This document shows, one piece after another, positions 31,094 through 41,640 of a stretch of 64,000 nt of DNA. Made by a program: the position numbers and the translations under genes. How positions within the stretch are numbered: position 1 is the stretch's first letter; each line of letters starts with the position of its first letter. The notes beneath the pieces were generated by a model. That model was given only the letters and a program-made list of their open reading frames with translations, did no database searches and had not been told where the DNA came from. The DNA is from Humulus lupulus (taxonomy: Eukaryota > Streptophyta > Magnoliopsida > Rosales > Cannabaceae), in contig NC_084798.1 of NCBI RefSeq assembly GCF_963169125.1, positions 97,853,970 through 97,917,969 on the forward strand. The letters run 5' to 3'.

Positions 31094-32215
31094 TTAGTGT
31101 TTTATATTTCGAAACACATCAATGAGTGGTTGACGCCCATAATAAGCGTCATACAAGACAACTTGAAGGTTGTCATTGGGAATGCCCTCAAGCTTGGCTA
31201 GATTTGGAGTTGATGAGCTCCAATGTTCAACTTGACTTTCTTTGGAAATATAAGCATGATGGATGCAAAGGAATGATTCTAATGGAGGTGGAGGTGGAGA
31301 TGGTGGTGGCCTATAAGGATCGTCATATGTGTACTTTTCCATTATCATTAGCTCACTATATTGAGGATCGAGTACTTGTTGCATGGAGTGTGATGGTGGA
31401 TGTAGCCTTTCTTCACTACTTTGCTCAAACAATTTATCCACATCTTGGGTAGAGATAGCATTCGACACTACTATTTTCTCTCCCTTTTCTTCCTTACTTT
31501 GGATTGAAGAGGACTCCATTTGATGTTCAAATTCTTCCATTGGTAGCTCCATCTCCTCACCATTCCCCAAATTGACCTCCTCATTTTGCTCTTTCCCTCT
31601 TGAATTTTCAAAATTCCTCAATGATGAATCTTGGCTTTGAATTACGGCTTCATTTTTATCCATATACTCCATCATCAATACCTTCAATGAACATGATTGA
31701 GCCGCTTGGTGAGGTTTCTCTTCTATAATTACTTCTTGAAAATCATCCAAATTTTCCTCATTTGGTCCTTGAGTGCAAGTGTTAAAAGTTGGCTCCATAT
31801 TGTTATAAGTGCTCTCCCATCCTTTGTTGGTCACTGAACAATTCCAATAAAACCATTCATTGTATTCTGCCATGTCTTCCAACATCCAATAGGCTTCATC
31901 CACGGATAATTGGTAGAAATTGGCGGTACCATCTCCTCTTTCTACCCATTCTCTCGCTTCGACATTCAACCCATCGAGGAAGACCTCTAATTGACACTCT
32001 TTGGACAAACCATGGTATGGGAACCTCATTAGCAAAGCTTTGTATCTCCACCATGCCTTGTATAAAGGCTCCAAATCGTGTTGAAAAAAATTCATGAGGA
32101 CTTGCATATGAGACATCTCAAGTTCCTCGCAGGACAAAAAACAAACATAGAAAAAAAAAAAAAGAAAAAAAAATATATATATATATATACAAACCAAATT
32201 AGAATCAAGAATCAA
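31094..32215 (-). CDS. Gag-like protein of element C (Athila type)
   Basis: Open minus-strand frame of 373 residues. Residues about 50-115 match the Athila/Tat Gag pattern: LEPLYKAWWRYKALLMRFPY, GLSKECQLEVFLDGLN and LSVDEAYWMLEDMAEYNEW. The rest is acidic, Glu/Ser-rich, ending PPPSPPPPPLESF and an LEGIPNDNLQVV stretch. The first 33 residues come from an A/T repeat tract, so the true start is likelier MSHMQ at about residue 34, or a spliced upstream exon. It is shorter than usual Gag and I see no zinc knuckle. It may package the element's RNA; the absence of stops in this young copy suggests recent function. Confidence 0.65.
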   Translation of the reverse strand: MILDSNLVCIYIYIFFFLFFFFYVCFLSCEELEMSHMQVLMNFFQHDLEPLYKAWWRYKALLMRFPYHGLSKECQLEVFLDGLNVEAREWVERGDGTANFYQLSVDEAYWMLEDMAEYNEWFYWNCSVTNKGWESTYNNMEPTFNTCTQGPNEENLDDFQEVIIEEKPHQAAQSCSLKVLMMEYMDKNEAVIQSQDSSLRNFENSRGKEQNEEVNLGNGEEMELPMEEFEHQMESSSIQSKEEKGEKIVVSNAISTQDVDKLFEQSSEERLHPPSHSMQQVLDPQYSELMIMEKYTYDDPYRPPPSPPPPPLESFLCIHHAYISKESQVEHWSSSTPNLAKLEGIPNDNLQVVLYDAYYGRQPLIDVFRNIKH

Positions 32216-32240
32216 TTATATTTGATATTGATTAAATAGT

Positions 32241-32260
32241 CCCCGGCAACGGCGCCAAAA
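32241..32260 (-). other. Primer binding site of element C
   Basis: The minus strand reads TGGCGCCGTTGCCGGGGAC, five bases after the 5' LTR end. This is the tRNA-Asp-type site usual in Athila-like elements. Confidence 0.88.
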
Positions 32261-32263
32261 ACT

Positions 32264-33754
32264 TGTTGCGAAATTTATAGCTATGCAAGTGCACACAGTC
32301 GCAAACTTGTAATAAAATGGTAAAACCAAGTATCATCCTCAAGGACTGATTTATCAATTACCAATCAATTAATCAATTAATCCCTTAATTCTATTTGATT
32401 AAGCAATTATCAGAGATTTTAAACTAAGAAAAATACTAACAAAGCGCAGTGAAGAATTAAACAAATTAACAAAGAAAACACAATTAGGACAATTATGATT
32501 CTCTATTTTTCCACCCTGTTATTTCCTAATGCAAACATCTATATCCCCTTCTCCCTATTCAAAAATAAGTTGCAACAACAATTCATAATCTGGTCAAGAC
32601 TTATGAAATTCAATCTAAATGACAACTTCCTATATTTCTATGGTAAATTGAATCATGTAGAGGGCATTAGCCACGCAACTCAGAAAATAAACAAATAATC
32701 TAGATACTTTCGTTCTAAATTAAATTTGCATCCAAACAATCAAAGCATATCAAATTTCACTTTTCAGATTTCAATTTGATTCATAAAATAACAATTAGAG
32801 GTGATCAATCAATAATCGCACAATTAACATAGATTGCAAGGAATTGAAAGAGATGAAGAAGAATATCAATTTTGCATTAAACCATAACAAGGGTTTCCAA
32901 AAGATTCACATAAAAGCCCTAAAAGAAAATTTAGCCTATGATATTCATTTTAGCCATATACTAGTTCAATTACAAACATGAGAAATTGACAGAAAAAGAT
33001 GAAGAAAACTCAGGGACGAATCCTCCAATATGGTGTTCTTACTCCAGCCGTCGTTGTACTTTTAGACCTCCTTTAGTCGCACTATATGTTTCTCAAAAAT
33101 CCCTACCAAAGTTCCCAAGTGAAAGGACCAAATTGCCATTCAAAAAGTGGTAAAAAATGTGAAAATCGCGTCTCTAGCGCTGTAGCGCTACTTCTGGAGC
33201 GCTATAGCGCTATTAACAGTGCCAAAATGCTTCAAAATCTGGTGCACTAGCGCTGTAGCGCTCTTATTATGGCGCTGTAGCGCTAAAGTCAGAACCGACA
33301 AAACTCGGTTCGAACAGCCTGCAGCGTCATCTCATCGTATTTTGATCATAAATCCTTCGATATAACTCCGAATTGAATGATTCAAAAAGCTATGGAAATA
33401 TAAGAGAAATATCTACAACTTCTATTTCTAGAAGTGTTTCCAGAAAGTAAATAAATCATGGTCAAAATGCGTCTTGAAGTCTCAGACTTGCGTTATAGAG
33501 CATAAACGACGTGTGTTGAGCATCTTCAATGTAGTATTTTCCACACATAATGTCTTGAAACTCCACAATCAACACAAAATCCATCTTATTTATCATATTT
33601 AACATGTTTCTTCTCATTTCACTCCATATTATGTAATTGACCATTAAAACCTGAAACAAAAAGAAAACAAGCATAAATCTGCACTAAACAATCCTAAATA
33701 ACTAAAAACACAACCTAAAACGATCTCTAAAACAAACCTAAAATGAACCTAACA
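32264..33754 (-). repeat. 5' LTR of element C
   Basis: Same length as the 3' LTR and near identical; adjoins the primer site on its left, as expected for a minus-strand element. Confidence 0.95.
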
Positions 33755-33987
33755 CTCATACTTCGACAATTGTTTAAATATTACGAGTTCGTGCTACGTA
33801 ACCTTCATGTCAGTAGCTCTAGTTAAACCCCGGGCGCCTAACACCACACGTTCCCATGTGAAACTGGGGTTGCTTACGTGGATAATAAACAAATATTATT
33901 TCCTTTGTTATTTCTCTGTATATTTATTTGTTAGCTGTGCCCGAACTGAGTGGATGACTCGAGCCAAAATTAGGGTACAACAGATGG

Positions 33988-34824
33988 TTTAGTTCTCTTT
34001 TTCATCTCCTTTTCTTTAGAATCTCATGGTTGTTACTGTTGGTTTTAGGAGTGTTCCAATCCCGTTCTTGTCTCCAATATCCCAGTTTTTTGTAAGGAAA
34101 ATAGGTTAGATATATGTGTTATGATGTGTTTATGTGATATGATATGTTATATGTATGAATATGTTTTGTAGTCACTTGGGGCTTATAGTTGCTTAGATAG
34201 CAAACCCCAAGGTTTTTATCATTATCGTGTAGTAGAGTTATGATTTTCCCTACCACTATTAGTAGATAGAGTGATCTAACCTACCTCGATTAGTAGACTG
34301 AGGACCTTGATGGTTTTATCACATGCTACGGTAATGAGTTGATGGTCATTAATATTGTAGTCCTATATGTTATACATTTTTACGTCGTATGTTTTATAGT
34401 ATATGTTTTATGATATAGTCTTATGTTTTATGATATATGTTTTTAGTAGATTTTCCTTACTGGGCATTAGGCTCATTCCTTTTATTATAGATGGTGCAGG
34501 AAAATGAACTTGGAAGGTGGGACAAATTCATGGTAGCTTGGCATGGGTATTGGGGATGGATGGATTGAATGGATTGCGGGAAGATTGAGGATGACGTTGT
34601 TTTATGTCTTATGTATTTCCGCATTTAGTTTTAAACAATTGATTAAAGTTTATGTTTTTATGTTTTATGTACTAAACAATGGGTACCCATACCTTATTTT
34701 ATTTCGTACCGTATTTGGATTTTTAATAAAGTTCTAATATTTTATCTATGTATGTATTCCAAAATAAGAGTTATGTTTAGTAGTTTTTAATGGTCCGAGG
34801 TCTAGAATTAGTCGGGGCATTACA
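33988..34824 (+). mobile_element. LTR G, last part
   Basis: Non-coding. It includes a strong hairpin, CTTGGGG...TTGCT-TAGAT-AGCAA...CCCCAAG (34175-34211), TAATGA-(8)-TCATTA (about 34331-34350), the conserved block TTACTGGGCATTAGGCTCA...ATGGTGCAGG (about 34460-34500) and AATAAA (34725-34730). It ends GTCGGGGCATTACA, typical of Tekay-type LTRs. The next five bases are GCTGT; no matching left duplication was found. Confidence 0.6.
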
Positions 34825-35967
34825 GCTGTACTTGGACCTGAGGTAAGAAAACTACACCCAATACGTGATATTAGCAACCAATACATGATATATGTGGTTA
34901 GGGCTTGGCCCAGTTGTTGATTATAACTATGAATAGGGCTCGGGCCCTTGAGAATGATTGTGATTGAGTTATGTTCGTGCTCGTTGATTAAACATGCTTG
35001 AATGCTCCATTTCTAGCTAAGTGTTATATGACTTCGCATGGTCTACGTAGTTAGGGCTTCACCCCATTAAGGAACATGGTTATTACTATGTTTGAATTTA
35101 ATTGATTGTGTTATATAATTAATATGTATGCATACTTTTATTGTCTAAAGTATTCTTATCTGTATCCGTATCTGAATACCTAGTTCAGGGCATGACTTAT
35201 TAGTCAAGGGCGGCAATAGCGTGTTGCGCGCTGGTTGAAAGGCTTAGGCCCAATCAGGGATGTACTATTACGTTGGTCGACCCTATGGTTGTTGGAAAAC
35301 AAAGCCCTTGGATAGATATATGGCTAATTACTCAGTGCTAAGGGCAAGGACCCCAGGTGACTCTATGGTCACATAGCTAGGGAATAGGGCTCTGGGTTGA
35401 CTCTATGGTCATATATTCAGGGCAATGGGCCCCAGAATTATCCAATGATCATTTATTTGAAATTGTATGCATGCATGAGTAGGTTATTAATGTTGGTCAT
35501 GCTAGATATGTATTTGGAATCTGTATTTACTGTTCATGCACATGTTTAAGGTTTCTTGCTGAGCCTTGGCTCACGGGTGTTATGTGGTGCAGGTAAGGGG
35601 AAAGGAAAGCTTGACCAACCATGAGTTGGAGAGCTTCGGTGGCGGCGTGTACATATGCGGCTGCCCGTCCACCAAGACCGAGGATATCTCAGAGGAACTA
35701 GGGTTCTATCCCTTATTATGCTGCTTAGGGCGACTAGTTGTAACTTTTGATTGTATATACCTTTTCAAACATCTGTTTGTAACCTTTTGGGATCCCATGT
35801 ATGTATTAAAATTTTAAATGAAAATTTAACGTTTCCTTTGACCAAAAATTTTAACCATAACCCTTGACATTAACCTTTGTTACACATTTATAACCAAATG
35901 ACTTGATAAGCAAGTCTGACACTATTTAAAGTACACAGTATAACGATCCTGGATTCAAAGGATTTTA
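34825..35967 (+). mobile_element. LTR 'I', 3' half of a third Tekay-type LTR
   Basis: Begins in mid-LTR (GAGGTAAGAAAACTACACCC, matching the E LTR at 13450-13470). It carries a threefold 40-bp unit with GTGACTCTATGGTCAC hairpins (35338-35457), the block CTTGCTGAGCCTTGGCTCA (about 35554) and GCGTGTACATATGCGGC (about 35646). It ends near GGATTTTACA. The 5' half is missing. The frame at 35566-35817 is not a gene. Confidence 0.65.
35338..35457 (+). repeat. Three diverged 40-bp units with hairpins in LTR I
   Basis: Each unit is about GCTAGGG-AATGGGCCCCAGG followed by TTGACTCTATGGTCATATA. Units one and two hold GTGACTCTATGGTCAC and TGACTCTATGGTCA; the third is decayed. Confidence 0.7.
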
Positions 35968-36011
35968 CACATTCCATGTGGATCATTGGATCGAATAAGA
36001 GTTTTTCTTCC

Positions 36012-36019
36012 TATAAATA
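36012..36019 (+). promoter_or_regulatory. TATA box of the antisense gene in element B
   Basis: TATAAATA followed by ACTTAG, at the same relative place as the one in element A (432-439). Confidence 0.5.
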
Positions 36020-36660
36020 ACTTAGTATGCTCCCTTCCACACTTTTACTGATTCTAAATTCTCAAACTAGAGAGCAATAACTTTGAATGTCTGAAATCGC
36101 AGATGAACTTTTCTGACGGTTGTTGCATTTTCAAGCCCACCTGTTTCTGACGAAACCCTCCTTCGTTCATCAAGAAGATAGCTTTGTCCTCAATGAACCT
36201 TCTAAGAACATCGACGAACTGTTGTATCGCCTCCTCGAGATCAAGGTTTAATTTCTACCGGTGTTGTCGCTCATTCATCGACAAATCTCAGATCCACGTT
36301 TATTTAGTAAGTTTTCTGGTCAATTCCTTATTTTCCTTCATTATAGTAGTGATGAACAATAAGGAACTTTCTAGGTGACTTCATTCCATAGATAAATTGA
36401 TCGATGGAGCGGGTTGGACTGCTCTGAATCATCAAACCCAGATGCCTCGAAACTGTCCGGGTGAATTAATTTCCTTTTGCTATGATATTTAGCTTTTAGT
36501 TCCTGACTTATGCTCCTAGGACCTTAATTGTTCCCAGATTTGTGTTTGAAGGGGACCTCTCCAAGTAGTTTAGGAAAATCCTCGTACTTTAACCAATTTT
36601 TTGGTTTTGGTGCTGACTACTTGGTTCTTGATTTTCTTGTCGCTTTCAGGTCTTTGATCA
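36020..36660 (+). other. Leader of the element B antisense gene
   Basis: Non-coding or short-exon leader. Possible acceptors are GCTCCTAG (about 36516) and TCGCTTTCAG (36641-36650), the latter 10 bases before the ATG at 36660. Confidence 0.45.
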
Positions 36661-37280
36661 TGGGTCGTGGCATCACTCTCTACCCAAAAGATGTGTCAAT
36701 GCGGTCCCCATCATCCTGGAAGGGCAAAAGCTTCCCACTGGAAACACATGGGATATGGACGTGGAGGTAAACGAGTTCTGGAACTACCAAATGCTGAATG
36801 AGCTGGAGAAATCCTTCGGGATAGAATCGACTCTGGGCTTTTCTTCAACAGACTGGCCTGGAAGGAAGAGATGGCCCATATTAGAGTGGGCGTATTCGGG
36901 GCCTGGAGCACAGGCCATATTATTGCGAGAGCCAATCTCCCACTTCACAACTTCTATGCGCGATTTCTCAAATTGGTGGGGATCGCGTCATTCCAGCTCC
37001 TGGCCCAGATGTACAAGTTGTTTGTGGGATGGCATGTATTTTGCACCTGGAAGGAGATCCTGCAGCCCACCCCCGCAGAGGTTTTGTACTACTATCGGTT
37101 GGAGTCGTAGTTGAACTTCAAGGATAGAACGCGGGATGGTTTTATCGGTTAAAGAGTTGTGGTGTTAGTTCAGCTCCATACAACTCCTAGAAACATCCCC
37201 CAGATGTCAGACACTACTAGTTTATGACATCTGGGTTCCTTCTGGAAAAGAACCCCACTTTGGTGTTGGACTTTTAGCAC
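36660..37280 (+). pseudogene. Retand antisense gene of element B, N-terminal part
   Basis: Starts at ATG 36660 (MGRGITLYPKDVSM). The conserved portion is the frame at 36871-37110: LPLHNFYARFLKLVGIASFQ and PTPAEVLYYYRLES, matching element A's antisense gene (FLNFVKLAPFQL, PTPTDILYFF). The conserved part lies in a different frame from the start, so a frameshift is implied. It resembles the plant 'putative gypsy type transposon' family (PF04195). Function unknown. Confidence 0.6.
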
Positions 37281-37391
37281 ATAGGTAAGTTATCCTTCCC
37301 CATTCTTCGTCTCGTCCTTTGTTTTATTTATCAGATACTCATGTTCCTGTGAATAGTTTCATATGCCCAAACCTAGCTAACCAAGTTCATC

Positions 37392-38349
37392 TTGGATTGG
37401 AAGAAGATATATGCCACAACCAGTGTCAAAGATCTGAATGTGGGGGGCTTTATGACCATGGAGAATCTTCGACTGACTAGTCTAATTGTCGCCCATCAAT
37501 CGATAGATGCCCCCAACCTCCAAGGTTTGCAATGCGAGAGGGACCCTACCTTGAGGGAAGAACTGGCCCTCATTCACATCGAGGCAGTGGAGGTCGCGGT
37601 CAAGGCGGACGCGGAAAGGTTGAAGAAGGAGAGTGCGTGCCTTACAGAACAGGCCGAATCCGAGGAGTTGGATGCCTTTCTCAATGGGAGGCAGCCCAAC
37701 ACTGGAGCTCACGAGGCCAGCATCTCAGGGCAAGGTAGAACACCTTCGATTTTAACTTATGCCCCTCATACTGAGGGCTTGTTAGGAATAGGCAACAGTA
37801 CTAGGATTATTTGACCGAGACTGTTAGCAACGTGGGGCTTCCTTGCCCCATTGTCGTGGACATGTTGACCCTCATGCATTCGTCTTGGTTCCTTCAATAT
37901 GGTAGCTTTTTTGACCTGGATGACATGGGGGATCAAATTCATGCTTTTGCCCAAGGAGAGTTAAGTCTGGCCCATTCCATAGATAAGGGTTTGTCCTACA
38001 GTACTTATACTTGCATGTTTCTTTTGTATTTTCATGTTCTTCCCATTTCGTTACTAATCCATATTTTATTCTTATTTCAGGTGAGCCGGACATGTCTGAT
38101 CCTGTGGTCAAGATGAAGGAGTTGATTGAGGCCAGGGCTGCTATGGCCAAGGCATTAGCAAAGAAGGTCGCCAAGGGCCCGACCAAGAAGAAGATCTTTG
38201 AACTGATACTCGGGGACTCAGAACCGGCCACAGAGGCTTTAGAGGGAGTTCAAGTTGCCACCCTAGCCCCTATGGCGCCTGTTGAGCAGCATCTATCTCA
38301 TCCTGCTCCTCTCCAAATCATAAACTTGGAGCAGGAGCCTTCAGAATGA
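37392..38349 (+). pseudogene. Retand antisense gene of element B, middle exons
   Basis: Frame 37392-37814 (140 residues) and frame 38011-38349, with KKVAKGPTKKKIFELILGDS. Between them, intron-like sequence ends in TTATTTCAG at about 38082. The first frame holds a charged helix (REELALIHIEAVEVAVKADA); the second is Lys- then Pro-rich. No known domain. Confidence 0.45.
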
Positions 38350-38639
38350 GGTGGGACAAATAAAAGGAAGAAAAATCTACTCCCACGGAGTTCGCAAAGC
38401 GGGCCAAGAAGGCTAAGATAGAGGAGTATTTCACCGTGACCAAGGAACGTTCCTCTGGTGAAAGTCCTATTGTTCCGCTGGAGCTCTTGGATGCTCTCGA
38501 GCTTCCCATTAACCCAGCCCTTTCTGGGGAAGGGGAGTCAATCGTCCTGGAAGAGAGGATGAAGATGGTATCCTAGGCTTGGAACGAGGGGCACGAAAAA
38601 AGAGACAACGTAGCCCAGGCCCTGATCATTCGTCGGAAT

Positions 38640-39543
38640 ATGCAGTTCTCCGGATGTCCAGTGGCCTTTAACGTCCCTCAGCAGATCATGGATCGGCTGG
38701 GAGTCGAGATTGGATTTCAACCTAAGTTGGGGCAGAATGTGGCCCTGTTTGCTGAAGACTTACTGGCCCAAGTAGGGATGTCCATGTTCACCCTTCAGCT
38801 CAAACGCTATGCCACATTGGCCAGTAATGACGCCATCTTCATCTCCCAGGCCATCTGTCATCAGGCCACGACAGTAAGCCACTTGTTCATCTTATCTCTT
38901 TATTATTATTATCTTTTTGTTGTTTCTAACTTTGCTTTGTTCCAGGATGCCTTGTTGGCTCATAAATACGCAGACCTGGTGGTCAAGATGGCCATGAAGT
39001 TGGAGATGACTCAGATGGAGCTAGAGGGGGCCGTCAACCAGTGAGAAACTGCCAAGGAGGCCCTCACCATGAAGACTGTCCGGGTTTAAGCCCAGCATGA
39101 GGAGGCTTTGTCCAGGAAGGATGCTGACCATAAGAGGATGGTGGACAACCTAGAGGCGGAACTGTCTCGTACCCGCGGCTTGGAGGCTTCGACCAAGGCA
39201 TTCCTGGAGGTGGCTGAGGCCTAACTTCATCAAGAGAGGAAAAAAGTGGCATCTCTCGGGGCTCAAATCTAAGCTTTGGAGGTCTAGGTCCAGCTAGAGT
39301 CAAAACGGAGTGAGGAGGCTCGCAAAGAGAAGGAGCAGGCTGACGAGTTGCTGGAGGCCACTTTTGGCGAAAACATTTACATGGCCTGGCTCCAGGACAA
39401 AAATATGAATCTCCTCCTCTATCCAGATTCAGCTGCGAAAAGGGCCGAGTTTGAGGTCAAGTAGAAAGAAGACGCGGAGCTCCTTGCTGGGGAACAACAG
39501 GATGAAAATGCTCCAGATGTCCCGGATCAGAACGAAGTCTAGG
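38640..39543 (+). pseudogene. Retand antisense gene of element B, C-terminal coiled coil
   Basis: The frame 38640-38871 (GVEIGFQPKLGQNVALFAED) meets an intron with donor GTAAGCC (38872) and acceptor TTTGTTCCAG (about 38945). A long Glu/Ala/Lys-rich region follows (VVKMAMKLEMTQMELEGAVN, HKRMVDNLEAELSRTRGLEA), with several stops, ending in AWLQDKNMNLLL...VPDQNEV. The end corresponds to A's antisense gene. Confidence 0.55.
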
Positions 39544-40530
39544 CCTGAGCCTTTGTAACTTTTTGGAGGGCTTCTTCTCTCCTTTTTTTTTGTGAATATA
39601 TTTTTTATGGATGCAGATGCATTTAAGACAATTGTTTATCTTATCAAATTGTTATTATATTGGCTTTTATCCTTGCACATCTTTGTTTCCCACTTTATAC
39701 TCATACATTTCTTTAAAAAATTCACTAAGTGTTTTACCACTATGCATGAATTCTTTAGATGTGGAGTCCTAGTTCTAACGACCATGACCATTAAGGGAAT
39801 ATTATGGAAGTTGACTAACTTATCATGAAACCAAGTTTCAGGTTTCAATGGCCTGGACCATTTTGGACTTACCAAATATAATTTAACTTATTTACCCCAA
39901 ATATATGGTTCAGGTTCCAACGGCCTGGACCGTTATGGACTTTTCAGATATGACTTAGTTTTAACAGCCTAGACCATTAAAGATATGATTTAGGTAGAAA
40001 TTAGTTGATTAACTTATCTCGAACCCGAGGTTCAGGTTTCAACGGCCTGGACTGTTTACAAGACTAAATTTAATAAATTTAACCTAAGATTCAAGTTCCA
40101 ACGGTCCTGGACCATTATAGGGAAACAATAAATAAAGGCCAGACTATCCTGGACCATTTTAGATTTGGACCAATCTTTGGGGAGTTGGGTTTTGAACCCC
40201 CTAGACCAAACGAATCCAGATTTGGACTGGGCTTTGTGCCTTGCATCCTGTATTGTATATATGGTCCTCCCCAGACCGTAAAAATCCAAATTTGGACAGG
40301 GCTTTGTGCCTTGCATCCTGGACTATATAAATGGTCCTACCCCCCAAGTGATCAAAGAGTGCAGTCTTATGTTCGTGTAAAAATTAAAGACGGACATGAA
40401 CTTTTTCTTTCCTTAAAACATTCTCTATGGTGTTTTGTTCACACCATTTTCATTAAATAAGAAATGGCCCTGGGGCATACATTACTTGAAATTAAAAATG
40501 TTAAAAAGAACAGGGCTACATCTTCCCGAC
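39544..40530. other. Spacer between convergent antisense gene and integrase (B)
   Basis: No gene. It carries diverged repeats (39825-40340) and AT-rich sequence. It is the 3' untranslated region for both convergent genes. Confidence 0.65.
39825..40340. repeat. Diverged tandem repeats in the element B spacer
   Basis: GGTTCAGGTTYCAACGGCCT and GGACC words recur at about 39836, 39907, 40030 and 40087, spaced roughly 60-125 bp. Then a closer duplicated pair with CAGGGCTTTGTGCCTTGCATCC-like sequence occurs at about 40227 and 40296 (period about 69). The sequence is unrelated to the repeats of element A. Confidence 0.65.
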
Positions 40531-40532
40531 TA

Positions 40533-41640
40533 CTAATAGTACCGGCGGAGGTGTTCAGTGTTCCAGGCCCTTGGGACCTCTGTTTCATTTTGGATCTCAT
40601 ATGGTCCTTCCCAGTTAGGTCCTAGAACCCCCACTCCCCAATCTTGAGATTCAGAGAAGACTCTTCTCAAGACAGGATCGCTGGTTCTAAACCTTTGGCT
40701 CTTAACTTTCGAGTTAAAATGCCTTGCGATCTTTCTCTGGTACATCTTCAGCTGCACTTGTGATTCTTCCCAGATCTCTTCAATGAGATCCAGGGATTCC
40801 TGGAGTAAGGCGTGATTCTGGATGGGATCATATGTATCTCGTTTGTGGGATCGGACCGTGGTTTCTACTGGGATGACTGCTTCGCATTCGTAAACCATTG
40901 AGTAGGGAGTATGTCCGGTCGAAGTTCTTTCCGTGGTCCGGTATGCCCATACGTCGCAGGGCAACACTTCGGGCCATTTTCTCTTTCAAGCTTGTAGCTT
41001 TTTCTTTAGTGTCCCCTTCAAAATCTTGTCCATGGCCTATGTTTTCCCATTTTCTTGAGGCCTTGCGACTGCAGAGAAACTTTTGATGATTCCATGTCTT
41101 TCACAGAAGTCGATGAAGTGGAAGCTATCAAATTGCTTCCCGTTGTCAGTCATAATTTTATGAGGGAGGCCATATAGACACAATATTGTTGATGATGAAG
41201 TCCAGGGCCTTTTTGGAGGTAATGGTGCTCATTGGTTCCGCTTTGAACCACTTGTTGTAGTAGTCGACGGCTACGATGGCATATTTCAATCCGCCCTTCC
41301 CGGTAGGGAGGGATCCTACCAAATCAATTCCCCACACTACAAAAGGCTAGGGAATAGTCATCAAGGTTATCTCCATGGGAGGAGCTCGCGGGATCTTCGC
41401 GTACCTTTGGCATTGCTCACACTTGTGGACGTAATCTATGCAGTCACTCTTCATTGTTGGCCAGAAATATCCTTGTCGTAGGATCTTCTTGGACAAGTTG
41501 AGTCCTACTGTGTGATCTCCACAAAAGCCTTCATGTACTTCGTGCATGATTGCGCTCATTTCGGTCCTGGATACGCATCGAATATACGACATTGATTACC
41601 CCCTGCGATAGAGCTTACCATCCATCATGACGTATCTGGG
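40533..41640 (-). pseudogene. Integrase of Retand element B
   Basis: Zinc domain at 41347-41592 (HEVHEGFCGDHTVGLNLSKK, then CEQCQRYAKIPRAPP). The core near 41150-41340 begins WGIDLVGSLPTGKGGLKYAI with the first catalytic Asp, then runs into stops. The C-terminal part at 40533-40967 contains VWAYRTTERTSTGHTPYSMV and LGPNWEGPYEI. A break lies in the core, around the second Asp, so the enzyme is dead. Confidence 0.85.

Larger units (their letters stand above)
28204..33754 (-). mobile_element. Element C: young Athila-like gag-only LTR element
   Basis: 5551 bp with perfect target duplications CTCAT (28199-28203 and 33755-33759). LTRs 28204-29694 and 32264-33754, each 1491 bp, show four mismatches by eye. 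The minus strand has primer site TGGCGCCGTTGCCGGGGAC after the right (5') LTR and polypurine tract AAGTTTGGGGGAATT before the left (3') LTR. The only coding region is gag-like. There is no protease, RT or integrase, so it must have used enzymes from another element. Confidence 0.95.
27715..33982 (-). mobile_element. Solo LTR H, Retand type, split by element C
   Basis: The LTR (TGTTGACGC...GGGTACAACA on the plus strand) occupies 27715-28203 and 33760-33982 and is flanked by perfect duplications GATGG (27710-27714 and 33983-33987). Its right end matches the LTR of element A. It contains TTTTACGTGGTTCAGTGG...CCTAGTCCACGAG, a GTGG/CCAC-paired motif also present in the B LTR. No primer site or polypurine tract adjoins it, so it is solo. 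Confidence 0.88.

Noticed and set aside
31126..31452. Plus-strand frames opposite the C gag (31126-31452 and 31789-32097)
   Set aside because: They are complementary to the Athila-like Gag frame, which has recognisable motifs.
1..33982. Pairing the LTR at 1-165 with the LTR at 27715-33982 as the two ends of element A
   Set aside because: The right copy has its own perfect duplication GATGG and no adjoining primer site, so it is an independent solo LTR; the two also differ by about 10%.
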